From the NCBI RefSeq assembly GCF_947495725.1, contig NZ_CANLZZ010000001.1, positions 806,001-870,000 of the forward strand: a DNA stretch of 64,000 bases. The letters run 5' to 3'. The position numbers were made by a program, and so were the translations under genes. The notes under the pieces were generated by a model. The model saw nothing but the letters and a program-made list of their open reading frames with translations, had not been told where the DNA came from and did no database searches. This document shows, in pieces, positions 17,842-28,800 of the stretch. Origin of the DNA: an uncultured Lutibacter sp. (GTDB taxonomy: Bacteria; Bacteroidota; Bacteroidia; Flavobacteriales; Flavobacteriaceae). Each line of letters starts with the position of its first letter. The first letter of the stretch is position 1.

Positions 17842-18774
17842 TTAGTATTCTTTTACCAATAACCAAGCGTCCTTAGATTCGGTTTTTTTAATAAGATTTA
17901 AAGTGTTTATAGCTTCATTTCTCGAGTTAAAACTTCCATAAGAAACCTGAGTTAAATTCCATTTGTTAAGTCCTAAAATTTTGGCCTTGTATCCTTTATT
18001 TTTTAACTCTAACAATTTTTTATGAGCATTTTCAGGTTCTCTAAAAGCACCGGCAATAACATGGTAATTAAATGTTTCTTTTGTAATATTTAATGTAATA
18101 GTAGGCAATGGATTGTTAATAACAAATGTAGCTTCCTGAATTGATTTTTCAACTTTTTGTTGTTGATTTTCAGCCTGAAGGACTAAATTGTTATACTGCG
18201 TTTTTTGATATTCTTTCCATCCAAACGCTCCAATAGCAAAAATTATGGCAACAGAAGCAGCATATTTAATAAACCTAGGTGTTTTGCTTTTATTTTCTTC
18301 GGTAGGTAAAACTGGGGCAATTGTTTCTAATTGTTTTACTTTTTCTTTGTAAGTAATACGTTTAATTCCAGGTGAAACATAAGTATTTAGTCCAAAAGAC
18401 GATGTTAAATAATTAATAGAATTTGCAGGTTCAAAAATATAGTTTCCTTCGTTGTTTTTATTTAAAGTACCAATATTTTCAATTTCTAATTCTTCATTAT
18501 TAAGCAACGACTTCCATTTTTCAACTTCTACTAAAATATATTCAACAGCTTTGTTGTATGAAATATTTTCTGCGGATGCAATATAGTTAGCCAACAACCC
18601 ATCATTATTTTGCAAATGCGCATTAAAAGTTAGTTGTTTTGATGGTGCATAAAAGGTATGTGTATAACGGTTTACTTTTGCCGAAATTTCGTTGGTAACA
18701 AAACCTCCAAAGTTAGGAACAATTACACATTCATATCTGTAAAGTAAGTCACTTATGTATTTTGCTATAGTCAT
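17842..18774 (-). CDS. HU-CCDC81-like and SPOR domain inner-membrane protein
   Basis: A 310-residue protein. The N-terminal part (1-130) begins MTIAKYISDLLYRYECVIVP and NFGGFVTNE, the bacterial HU-CCDC81 pattern, a DNA-binding HU-like fold placed here in the cytoplasm. One membrane helix lies at about 168-186 (YAASVAIIFAIGAFGW). The C-terminal SPOR domain (about 230-308; YHVIAGAFREPENA, QVSYGSF) would bind denuded peptidoglycan at division septa. The layout could tether nucleoid or another HU-like partner to the divisome; that role is inference. A -7 element overlaps the region just upstream of the ATG. Confidence 0.9.
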   Translation of the reverse strand: MTIAKYISDLLYRYECVIVPNFGGFVTNEISAKVNRYTHTFYAPSKQLTFNAHLQNNDGLLANYIASAENISYNKAVEYILVEVEKWKSLLNNEELEIENIGTLNKNNEGNYIFEPANSINYLTSSFGLNTYVSPGIKRITYKEKVKQLETIAPVLPTEENKSKTPRFIKYAASVAIIFAIGAFGWKEYQKTQYNNLVLQAENQQQKVEKSIQEATFVINNPLPTITLNITKETFNYHVIAGAFREPENAHKKLLELKNKGYKAKILGLNKWNLTQVSYGSFNSRNEAINTLNLIKKTESKDAWLLVKEY

Positions 18775-18779
18775 TAAAA

Positions 18780-18787
18780 CAAATATA
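18780..18787 (-). promoter_or_regulatory. Promoter -7 element of the HU/SPOR gene
   Basis: Minus-strand TATATTTG matches TAnnTTTG and lies 5 bases upstream of ATG 18774, implying an almost leaderless transcript. No -33 TTG is found at normal spacing. Confidence 0.35.
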
Positions 18788-18870
18788 GTTTAAAACCAAC
18801 CTAAATTTAAAGAGTTGTTGTATTTTTTATTAACAATAATTTTATATATTGAATTTCAAATTGTTATTGT

Positions 18871-19974
18871 ATGAAAGAAGAGGAATTGCACTATATTTTG
18901 GCCTTGCAACGCGCAAAAGGTATAGGAGATATTAATGCAAAAAAGTTAATTGCCCACTGCGGAAGCGCAAAAAATGTACTAAACGAGAAACGTTTTATTC
19001 TAGAAAAAATTAATGGAATTGGAACTTTTACTATAAAACATTTATTTGATAAAGAAAATTTAATTGACGCAGAAAAGGAGCTTGAATATCTTAAAAAAAA
19101 CAATATAGAATCTTATTATTTTAAAAGTGATAATTATCCAGAGAAACTAAAACATTGTATTGATGCTCCAATTTTATTGTTTAAAGACGGGGATTTTGAT
19201 TTTTTAAACAAACCAATAATAAGTGTTGTTGGTACACGAAAAATTACTAGTTATGGCCGCGATTTTTGTGAAAAATTAATTGAAGATTTAAAAGTTTACA
19301 ACCCTATTATTGTTAGCGGTTTTGCTTATGGAGTTGATATTTGTGCACATAAAGCGGCTTTAAAAAATAATTTACAAACTATTGGAGTATTGGCTCATGG
19401 TTTTGAAGAAATTTACCCCAAATCACATAAAAAATATGTGTCAGAAATAAATAAAAACGGTGGTTTTTTAACCGACTTTTGGCACAATGATAAATTGGTA
19501 AGAGAGAATTTTTTAAAACGAAATAGAATAGTTGCAGGTATTTCCGAAGCAACTGTAATTATAGAATCTGCCGAAAAAGGTGGTTCTTTAGTTACGGCAG
19601 ATATAGCAAATTCATATAACAGAGATGTGTTTGCTGTACCTGGAAGAAGTACCGACAATATGAGTAAAGGATGCAATGCTTTGATTAAAAGAAATCAGGC
19701 AGCTATTTTAACTTCGGCAAACGATTTAATTGAAATGTTAAATTGGAATTTAGAAATAAAACAAGAAAAAGTAATTCAAAAACAACTGTTTATAGAGTTA
19801 GATACTACAGAACAATTGGTGTATGATTTTCTTTTAGAAAGTGGAAAAGAGATATTAGATACCATTGCCATAAATTGTAAGTTACCAATTCATAAAATTT
19901 CTACGGTATTGTTTAATTTAGAGATGAAAGGAGTTGTAAAACCTTTACCAGGTAAACTTTTTGAGATTATTTAA
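18871..19974 (+). CDS. dprA: DNA-processing protein DprA (Smf)
   Basis: A 367-residue protein that binds incoming single-stranded DNA and loads RecA during natural transformation. The N-terminal helix-hairpin-helix-like region is at about 1-70 (LQRAKGIGDINAKKLI). The Rossmann domain (about 110-290) has VVGTRKITSYG, VSGFAYGVDICAHKAAL, GVLAHGFEEIYP and VIIESAEKGGSLVTA. A short winged-helix C-terminus (about 305-365) is present. Length and motifs are normal. Other competence genes are not in the window. A strong bidirectional terminator separates it from the convergent sulfatase. Confidence 0.95.
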   Translation: MKEEELHYILALQRAKGIGDINAKKLIAHCGSAKNVLNEKRFILEKINGIGTFTIKHLFDKENLIDAEKELEYLKKNNIESYYFKSDNYPEKLKHCIDAPILLFKDGDFDFLNKPIISVVGTRKITSYGRDFCEKLIEDLKVYNPIIVSGFAYGVDICAHKAALKNNLQTIGVLAHGFEEIYPKSHKKYVSEINKNGGFLTDFWHNDKLVRENFLKRNRIVAGISEATVIIESAEKGGSLVTADIANSYNRDVFAVPGRSTDNMSKGCNALIKRNQAAILTSANDLIEMLNWNLEIKQEKVIQKQLFIELDTTEQLVYDFLLESGKEILDTIAINCKLPIHKISTVLFNLEMKGVVKPLPGKLFEII

Positions 19975-19977
19975 AAT

Positions 19978-20023
19978 AAAAAGAGGCTGTCTAAAAAGTA
20001 TACGTTTTAGACAGCCTCTTTTT
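19978..20023. terminator. Bidirectional rho-independent terminator
   Basis: A 19-base perfect stem (19978-19996 with 20005-20023, core AGAGGCTGTCT) around an 8-base loop, A-rich on one side and T-rich on the other. It can end transcription from both dprA and the sulfatase. Confidence 0.93.
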
Positions 20024-20041
20024 ATTATATAGAATGAAGTT

Positions 20042-21598
20042 TTATTTCAATTCAACTTCTTTAATTTCTCCTTCTTGTTTACCTCTAATTGCAGTATATC
20101 CAGCAATCATTTCAGCTAATTTTTCAGGATTAGATTGTGCTAGGTTATTTTGTTGAGATCTGTCTTCTTTAATATTGTATAATTGGTAGTCGCTAGAATT
20201 TCCAATTTCAATATTAACCTCTTTTAAAACAGCACTTCCTTTATATGGAGGGATTAAAGCCCAATCTCCATTACGATAAGCCGTTTTTCTGTTAGCTTCT
20301 AGTACTAAATCTTTTCTGGCGGTAGTACTTTTACCCATAAATGCATCTAGTACTTCTTGGCTATCTTCTGTAGTAATATCACTATCAACTAATTTAGAAA
20401 GAGAAGACAATAAATCTAACTGACAAATTAAAGCATCAGAAACTGTTGGTTGAATTTTTCCTTTCCAGTAAGTAAAAAATGGAACTTTAGTCCCAGCCTC
20501 AAATAAGCTGTATTTTCCACCTCTTAGACCTCCTCCAGGAGTGTGTTTTCCTAATTTTTCAACAGCATCATCATAATAGCCATCATTTAAAACAGGTCCA
20601 TTATCGCTAGAGAAAACAATTAAAGTATTTTCTAATAAACCTTCTTCTTCTAAAGTTTTAACAAACTCACCAATACACCAGTCAGCTTCAACAATTACAT
20701 CTCCACGAGGTCCCATTCCAGATTTCCCAACAAATCTTGGATGTGGTGTACGTGGTACGTGTGGTTGTTGCATTGCGTAGTATAAAAAGAAAGGCTCGTT
20801 TTTATGTTGTTTTACATAGTTTTGAGCACCTTTTAAGAAATGGTCTGCCATATCTTCATCTACCCATTTTGCAGATTCTCCACCTTTCATATAACCAATT
20901 CTTGGAATTCCGTTTACAATAGAACTATTGTGACCATGGTGCCATTTCATTTTTAAAAGTTCAGGATTGTCTTTACCGGTTGGTTGACCTTCAAAGTTAT
21001 CTTTATAATTAATTTCAATTGGGTCGTTTTTATCTAAATTAACAACATCCCCATTTTCAATGTATACAGTTGGTACACGATCTTGTGTTGCAGCCATAAT
21101 GTACGCGTAGTCAAAACCAACTTCATTTGGACCAGGAGAAACTCTCTCGTTCCAATTAACCATCCCGCTTCCTAAACCTAAGTGCCATTTTCCAACAATA
21201 CCTGTGTGGTAACCTTTAGTTTTTAACATTTTTGGAATAGTAGTTTGCTCTGTAGTTATAATTAATGGTGCAGTTCCTGGTAAAATTTTAGCTTGTTTAT
21301 TTCTCCAAGGGTAAACACCAGTTAATAATCCATATCTACTTGGAGTACATGTTGCAGATGTTGCATAACCATTTGTAAAACGAACACCTCCATTGGCTAA
21401 TTTATCAATGTTTGGCGTGTTTATTTCAGTAGCACCATTAGCGCTAATATCACCATAACCTAAATCATCGGTATAAATTACTACAATGTTAGGAAGTTTT
21501 TTTACCTCAGCTGGTTCAGCTTCTTTGGCGACTTTTTTGTCTTTACAGCCAATTGTAAAAACTAAAGTTAAAAATAATAATGTTTTTAAAAATTTCAT
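20042..21598 (-). CDS. Lipoprotein sulfatase (type I, formylglycine-dependent)
   Basis: A 518-residue enzyme of the alkaline phosphatase/sulfatase superfamily. The lipobox ends at Cys18 (FTIGC), so it is probably anchored in the envelope. The metal-binding motif is IYTDDLGYGD (Asp44-Asp45). The active-site signature is Cys84-Thr-Pro-Ser-Arg88, of the Cys type; Cys84 must be converted to formylglycine by a maturase not in this window. KWHLGL, FFLYYAMQQPHVP and FSSDNGP are further conserved stretches. It would remove sulfate from a polysaccharide or similar ester; substrate unknown. It is alone, with no neighbouring glycoside hydrolase or SusCD pair. Confidence 0.93.
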   Translation of the reverse strand: MKFLKTLLFLTLVFTIGCKDKKVAKEAEPAEVKKLPNIVVIYTDDLGYGDISANGATEINTPNIDKLANGGVRFTNGYATSATCTPSRYGLLTGVYPWRNKQAKILPGTAPLIITTEQTTIPKMLKTKGYHTGIVGKWHLGLGSGMVNWNERVSPGPNEVGFDYAYIMAATQDRVPTVYIENGDVVNLDKNDPIEINYKDNFEGQPTGKDNPELLKMKWHHGHNSSIVNGIPRIGYMKGGESAKWVDEDMADHFLKGAQNYVKQHKNEPFFLYYAMQQPHVPRTPHPRFVGKSGMGPRGDVIVEADWCIGEFVKTLEEEGLLENTLIVFSSDNGPVLNDGYYDDAVEKLGKHTPGGGLRGGKYSLFEAGTKVPFFTYWKGKIQPTVSDALICQLDLLSSLSKLVDSDITTEDSQEVLDAFMGKSTTARKDLVLEANRKTAYRNGDWALIPPYKGSAVLKEVNIEIGNSSDYQLYNIKEDRSQQNNLAQSNPEKLAEMIAGYTAIRGKQEGEIKEVELK

Positions 21599-21778
21599 AA
21601 GATGAAAATATTAAGTGTAAATAATACGTTTATTTTGGTTTTGTAAATGTAATAATTTTAATTCAAAATAAAGACTTGTGATTTTATCCAAAAATAACCT
21701 TTAATTATCAAAATCAAAAACCAATAAATAAATGTATAAACAGATTTAATACTTATTTTAGCAACTTAAATTTTTTAT

Positions 21779-22375
21779 ATGATTGAAATTCCTTCAAACG
21801 CTAAAGCTTTAATTTTTGATTTAGATGGAACATTAGCCAATACAATGCAAAACCATTTTCAAGCTTGGAGGAAATCGGTATCACCTTACGGAATTGATTT
21901 TACAGTTGAATTGTTTTTAAGTTTAACAGGAATGTCGCGATGGGCCACTATTGAAAAGTTGAATGAATTATTTAATACTAATATGGATGTGCAAGAAGTT
22001 GGAAAATTAAAAGGTGAGTATTTTCATAAAGTTTCTCATTTAACCAAAGAAATTGAAGTTGTTGGTAATGTTGTTAGAAAGTATCACGGAATTTTACCCA
22101 TGGCAATTGGAACGGGAAGTACAAAAGGTGGCGCTAAACAATCTCTTGAAATTACCAATTTACAGCAATATTTTGAAATTGTCATTACTTCTGATGATAT
22201 TACTAGACCTAAACCCGATCCTGAAACATTTTTAAAATGCGCTCAATTAATGAATGTTGCGCCAAAAGATTGTGTAGTTTTTGAAGATGGCATATTAGGA
22301 ATACAAGCAGCTGAAAAAGTTGGAATGACAGTTATTGATGTAAACGATTATTATAAAATTAAGTTTACCATATAA
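21779..22375 (+). CDS. HAD-superfamily hydrolase, beta-phosphoglucomutase-like
   Basis: A 198-residue cytoplasmic HAD protein. Asp14 in FDLDGTLANT is the nucleophile and Asp16 the acid/base. The cap domain has AWRKSVSPYGIDF. GTGSTKGGAK gives motif II, a Lys in RPKPDPETF motif III, and FEDGILGIQAA motif IV. It is shorter than classic PgmB (about 220), but the pattern fits this clade of sugar-phosphate phosphatases and mutases. A mutase would need its cap residues tested. It is monocistronic between the sulfatase and the large leader of the giant gene. Confidence 0.9.
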   Translation: MIEIPSNAKALIFDLDGTLANTMQNHFQAWRKSVSPYGIDFTVELFLSLTGMSRWATIEKLNELFNTNMDVQEVGKLKGEYFHKVSHLTKEIEVVGNVVRKYHGILPMAIGTGSTKGGAKQSLEITNLQQYFEIVITSDDITRPKPDPETFLKCAQLMNVAPKDCVVFEDGILGIQAAEKVGMTVIDVNDYYKIKFTI

Positions 22376-22899
22376 TAATAACTTTTTATAGCTATTTTTC
22401 TTCTCAAAACCAAAGTATTTAAAACTTCTTTTAGAAACATTTTACCTTTAAAATGCACCTAATTATAGAATAACTTCAAATATTTATAAAATATTAGTGA
22501 CTTTATAACTTAGTAGGTGTCTTATAGATGAAAATCTAAATAAAATGTATACTGATTATTGTATTTTATTAACCGTTTGATATTTGAAATAAGCAATCTG
22601 TTAACAAGTTGTTAATAAATTTAAAAAAAATCAAAAAATCAACGTTCTTTGTAAGAAGCTTTACTAACCCATAGGAAGCAAGATGTCGTCCTGAAAATCA
22701 AAAAAAATATTGAAGAAGATATATTAGTAATTTAAAAAACAAGGTATTAAATAAATTATTAGTTATATAAAGGAAGCGTTCTAAGTTAATTGTAACATTA
22801 GGAGGCTTGTTATTTATAAGTAGTATCAAACAAATAGGTTTTAAAATTAATAGTTCACATATTTTAAATGGCCTTTAATAAAGAATAAATAAGTTTTAT
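22376..22899. other. 524-base non-coding leader of the giant surface protein gene
   Basis: No credible gene is seen. A candidate promoter is TTG 22559-22561, 17 bases, then GATATTTG 22579-22586 (one mismatch to TAnnTTTG). If it is used, the 5' leader is about 300 bases. The leader holds two GGAAGC-containing segments (near 22674 and 22772), and the stretch 22650-22710 is richer in G and C than its surroundings. I recognise no riboswitch family. Confidence 0.5.
22559..22586 (+). promoter_or_regulatory. Candidate promoter for the giant gene
   Basis: TTG at 22559-22561 and GATATTTG at 22579-22586 with 17-base spacing; the first base of the -7 element is off consensus. It is the best match in the 524-base leader. 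Confidence 0.3.
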
Positions 22900-25800
22900 A
22901 TGGAAAAAAATTACATTCTAAAGAAAAATTCCGGTTTAAATTTTAAAAAATTACTTCTAACATTTGCACTGTTTTTAGGTGTAATTGTTGCAAATAATAG
23001 TTTATATGCTCAAACTTGTACTGTAAACGCCAACGATTTAAATTTACAATATTGTACAAATCAAACGATGCTTTTAGGAGTTGGTGGTGGTACAGGTGGT
23101 GCTGTAGATGGTGTTTTATGGGATCAACTTTCTGGACCTTCAGTAAGTATTGTTGATCCAACTGTTATTCCTGCACAATTTATAGGAGCAGTTCCAGGCA
23201 CCTATACATTTAGTTTAATTGCAGATTGTACAGCAGGTGATCAGTCTTTAGCTCAAATTGTTACAGTAACAGTTTTTGAAATTACCACATCTAATGCTGG
23301 TAGTAGTATTGCTGCTTGTCCTGGTACTTATGCTTTAAATGCAAACACACCTGGTCCAAATGAAACAGGTTTGTGGGAATTTATTGGTGGTAATCCAGCA
23401 GGTGCGGTAATTTCGGGTTATAATAATCCAAATGCTACCGTTACGTTTCCTGAAACTGCATCGGGTGTTACCACATTGCAATGGACTATTTCCACCAATC
23501 CAGGTGTAAATACAAATCCTGCTCCAGATACGGGTGAAACAATTTGTACTTCTTCGGATACGATTACTTTAACCAATTATGGAGGTCAAACAGCAGTTAC
23601 TGCAAGTGGTGCTAACCCTAGTAATTGTTATACATCTACTACAGGGACAACATTAGTTGGTTCTAATGGTGGATCAGGTCTTGGAGGACAAACAAGACAA
23701 TGGGATTTTGTTTCTGGTCCAAATTACCCATTTGCTTATCCATCTGGATTCCCTGCATATAGTCAAAGTGTAAATGTTGGAGGTTTAAAAGAAGGTACGT
23801 ACACATTTAGATATACAGTAACTGGGCCTTGTGCTTCAGGAGAAGATACGGTTACAATTATAGTACCTCCAGCAACACAAGATATTTCTGATGCTGGTCC
23901 AAGTACAAATCAAGTTTATTGTCAAGGTACTGTCGATGCAGCAGTTTTAACGGGTAATGCGCCAATATATGCTGGTGAAATAGTTACCTGGGAGCAGATA
24001 GCAGGTCCGTTAGTTAATGAAGCTTCAAATTTAAATGATCCATTCGCAACATCGCCAACAGCTTCTGTAACAGGACTTAATGGTGTAGATACATACACAT
24101 TCTTATATACCATTAGTGGAGATCCTCTTTTAAACCCAGACTGTTCAGACACAAAAACGGTTACCATACGTTACTATAATGATACTCCGGTAATTGAATT
24201 AAATAGCGGTGATGATGTTTTTATATTACCTGTGGATGATACAAGTGGGTCTGTGGCCATTACAAATGTTCAAGGAGGTAATGCATATTCTATACAGCAA
24301 TTAGCAGGCCCTATTACGGTACCAACTTCAAGTTTACAAATTGTTGGTAGTAATTTTAACTTTCAAGATTTAACCTTAAATGGTACCTATACTTTTGAGG
24401 TAACAAGATTCTCTCAAGGAGAAGTTGCTACTGGCTGTAATACCGCTTCTGATATTATAAACATAGTTGTATCATTATCACCTGATGCAGCAAATGCAGG
24501 AACCGATACGTTTTTTCCTTGTGGAACAACCTTTGGACCAATAACAGGAAATATTCCAACACCAGGTGTTGGGGGAGCAGGTTTATGGACACAAATAAGT
24601 GGGCCTTCAACTGGAACTATTGCAGATCCGACAATGAATAATACAACTGTAAGTGGATTAGTTAATCCAGGACCATATGTTTTTAGATGGTCTATTACAG
24701 GTGGTCCAGCCGGAACAGACACTTTTGACGATGTAATTATTTACATTACGTTAGATAATTCAAGTCAAGCAGGTACTGATCGATTAAGACCAACGAATGA
24801 TATTTGCCCAACAAATTATATTACAGATGCCGAACCTTTATTACCAGGCCAAATGGGTACTTGGACAGTGGAAACGGCACAAACATTTCCTGGAGGAACT
24901 ACTTTACCAGACCCGGTTTTTGCAGATTATAATAACCCAGTAACTGTAGTTACTGGGCTAGAGCCAAATGCAGATTATGTTTTTAGATGGACTGTAGAAG
25001 CTTCTACAACGGTACCTATAAATCCAAATCCTTGTTTGCCTGAATTTGATGACGTTACAGTGCAAACAAATGCTAATTTAGCTCCTTCCATTGCAAATGC
25101 AGGTACAGATCAATGTATACCAAGTGGAACTACAACTGCAACTTTAGGAGCTTTATGGACTCCAGTCGCATCAACGGAAATTGGAACATGGACTGAAATA
25201 ACTAGTATAGGAGGTTGGACAGCCACTTCTGCTGACCCTGTAACCTATCCAATTCCTTTAAATGATCCAAACGTTACTATTTCTGGATTAGCTGCAGGAA
25301 CGTATGAATTTTTATGGACAACTACTAACCTAGCTTGTCAAGAATATACAGATTCAGTAATAATTACAGTTTTAGGAAGCCCTTCTGTTGCAAATGCTTC
25401 AGTAGGTAATATAGATCGTTCTAACTTGTGTTTCGTTGATATGGCGGCTACATCCGTTACCATGGATGCTAACACACCACCTGTAGGAATAGGAACTTGG
25501 GTACAGATAACAGGTAATGGAGGTTGGATAGCTACTTCTGCTGCTCCTGCAACCTATCCAAACCCTTTAAATGATCCTCAAGTAACATTTTCAAACCTTT
25601 CAGAAGGCGCTTACCAATTTGAATGGCAAGTTGCACAAGGTACATGTGATTCTGATTCAGATATTGTTGATTTTAGTGTTTATTATGAACCCGCTCAACC
25701 AGAAGCAGGTCCAGCTCAAGGTATTTGTTATGACCCTTCAATTCCTACAGTAGTTAACTTAAATGCTAATCCTTTACCTGCAGGTTCAAATGGTACTTGG

Positions 25801-28800
25801 AGTGTTGTTTCAGGACCAAATTCACCAACAGTAGATTCACCTACAAGTCCAACTTCTTCAATTAGTGGATTTGTAACAGGTGTATATACGTTCAGATGGA
25901 CAAGTTCAGGTTCTGGAGTGTGCCCACCTAAATTTGATGATGTAGTTATTACAATTACGGTTCCAGCTGAAGCTGGACCAGATCAGAGTTTTTGTAATAC
26001 AGATACTTTCTTGTTGCAAGGAAATGAAGGTACACAAGGTACTTGGACTTTGACAGCAGGTGCTGGCGCTACAATTTCAAATGGACCAAATAATACTGCT
26101 ACTGTTACAATTAATCCAGCAGCTACAGCTTCTTATACATTTCAATATACAATAACAAACCCACCAGCTATAGGTGGTTGTACAACAACAGATACTGTTA
26201 CAATTACAAACGATGCATTGCCAACTACACCAAATGCTGGGCCAGACCAAGTTTTATGTACTGGAGATACCACCTCTGTTACAATGGCTGCAAATACAAT
26301 TGCATCAGGTAGTGGAGTTTGGGCATTAAATAGTGGACCGACTACACCTCCAGAAATAGGTTCAACTGATCCAAATGTAACCTTTACAGGTTTAGTTCAA
26401 GGATTGTATGTTTTTGAATGGGTAGCTTCAAATGGAGCTTGTACAAATTTAAGAGATTTGGTTAGGGTAGAAGCATACGACCCACCTAGTACAGCAATTA
26501 TTTTAACACCAGATGGAAGTACTTTATGTCAGTTGTTTTCCGTATTGGAAGCAGATGTTAGTCCTCAGCCACCATCAACTGATTTTAATGGTATTGGTAC
26601 TTGGACATTAGTAGGGAATCCAGGAACATATAATCCTGGAGATTTGGTAATTAATAATCCAAATAACCCAACAACGTCTCTAACTGCTTTAAACCCAAAC
26701 ACATTACCTTTAGGGACTTATACATTTGAGTGGACAGTTTCAATTGGAGGAACTAATTTCCCAATAGGATCTGGTTCAAATTGTAGTCCAAGTGTTGCAC
26801 AAGTAAGTATTAATTACGACGGTCTTCCTCCAGCACCAGCTGTAGCAGGAAATGATCAAAGTATTTGTAATTTAAACCCTTCTACACCAGAAACAATAAC
26901 ATTAAGTGCAAATGCTATAAATGCAAATGACACTGGTGTTTGGACTTTAGAGTCTTCAACCGGAGCAGTTCAACCTCAAGTTGCTATTTCACAAGCAGGA
27001 AATGAAACAACTATTGTAAGTGGTTTAACTGAAGGTGTTTACGAGTTTAAATGGAGTGTTTCAAATTTTGGTGGAGGTTGTACTTTAGAAGATATTGTTA
27101 CAATTACAATAACCGATGCAAAAGCGAATGCAGATGCTGGAAATGATCAAACATTGCCACAGTTTAGCACTGTTACTATGGGAGCAAATAATCCAGTACC
27201 TGGATCTGGTTTTTGGACTTTTAATTCTGGACCAACTACACCTTCAATTATTGATATTTACGATCCAAATACGTTAATTACTGGTACAGCTCCAGGAGTT
27301 TATCAATTCACTTGGACAGTTCAAAATAGTCCTTGTGCAGCTACTAGTGACTCAGTTGAAATAACAATTTTACCAATAGTTGATTTAGGTTTAGATAAAA
27401 ATGTAAGTGATTTAACACCAGGTGTTGGAGAAACTTTAACTTATACAATTACAATTTCAAATAATGGAATTAATGATGGAACTGGAATAGGCGTGTTAGA
27501 TGAGTTGCCAACTGGTATAACTTTAGTGCCTGGTACAATAAGTAATGGTGGAGTTTATAATGCCGGAGGAAATGAAATTATTTGGACTGGATTAAATGTT
27601 GCTGATGGTACTACTTTAGATTTGACCTATCAAGCAGTAGTTTTAGCTTCAGGAACGTATTTAAATTCGGCTGAAATTACAACTTTTGATCAATTTGATC
27701 CAAACTCAACACCAGGTAATAAGAATACAACACCAGGTGAAGATGATGATGATGAAGTAACACTTGCACCGACTCCAATTGTAGATATTTCATTACAAAA
27801 AACAATTAATAACATGACTCCTAATGTAGGTACTGATGTTATATTTACATTAACAGTAACTAATGACGGACCTAGTAATGCTACAGGAGTAGAAGTAACA
27901 GATTATTTACCAACAGGATATACTTTGGTAAGTACTTCTCCATCCTCAGGTTCGGTGTCTGGAGATCCTACCATTGTTTGGAGTGTTGGAAATTTGGCAA
28001 ACGGGGCAAATGAGACCTTAGAAATTACGGCAACTGTTAATGCAACAGGAGATTATACTAATACAGCAGAAGTAACAGCTACTACCGAAGCTGAACCACC
28101 AGGAGATTCTACTCCTAATAATGGTACAGGAAGTAATGAAGATGATGACGATAGTATTACACCAGTGCCAGTGCCAGTGTCAGATTTAGAATTAACAAAA
28201 ACAGTAAATGATGCTGCACCAAATGTTGGTGAAATAGTAACGTTCACAATAATAGTAACCAATATAGGCCCAAATACAGCAACAAATGTTAATGTAGAAG
28301 ACTATTTACCAACAGGTTTTAGTTACGATTCACACACTGTAACTGCAGGTGTATATACTTCAACAACAGGTAGCTGGGTAATTCCAACCATATTAGTTGG
28401 CACTCCAGTAACTTTAACAATCGATGCGCTTGTATTGCCTACAGGACAATATACTAATTTTGCTCAGGTTGTTGGAGCTGATCAAGTCGATCCAGATTCA
28501 CCACATGGTAATGATGATATTACCGAAGATGATCAAGATGCGGCAAATATTAATCCAATAAATGAGGCAGATCTTGTTACAACTAAAGTTGTTAATAATG
28601 CAAACCCAGTTGAGGGAGAAACAATTACGTATACTATAGAAGTACTTAATGATGGTGGTCCAACAGCGGCAACCGGAGTGAGTTTAACAGATATTCTTCC
28701 AACAGGAGTAACTTATGTAAGTCATACAGCTCAAGCGGGAACAGCATATAATCAAGCTTCTGGAGTTTGGACAATTGGAAACATTGCTGTTGATGCAACA

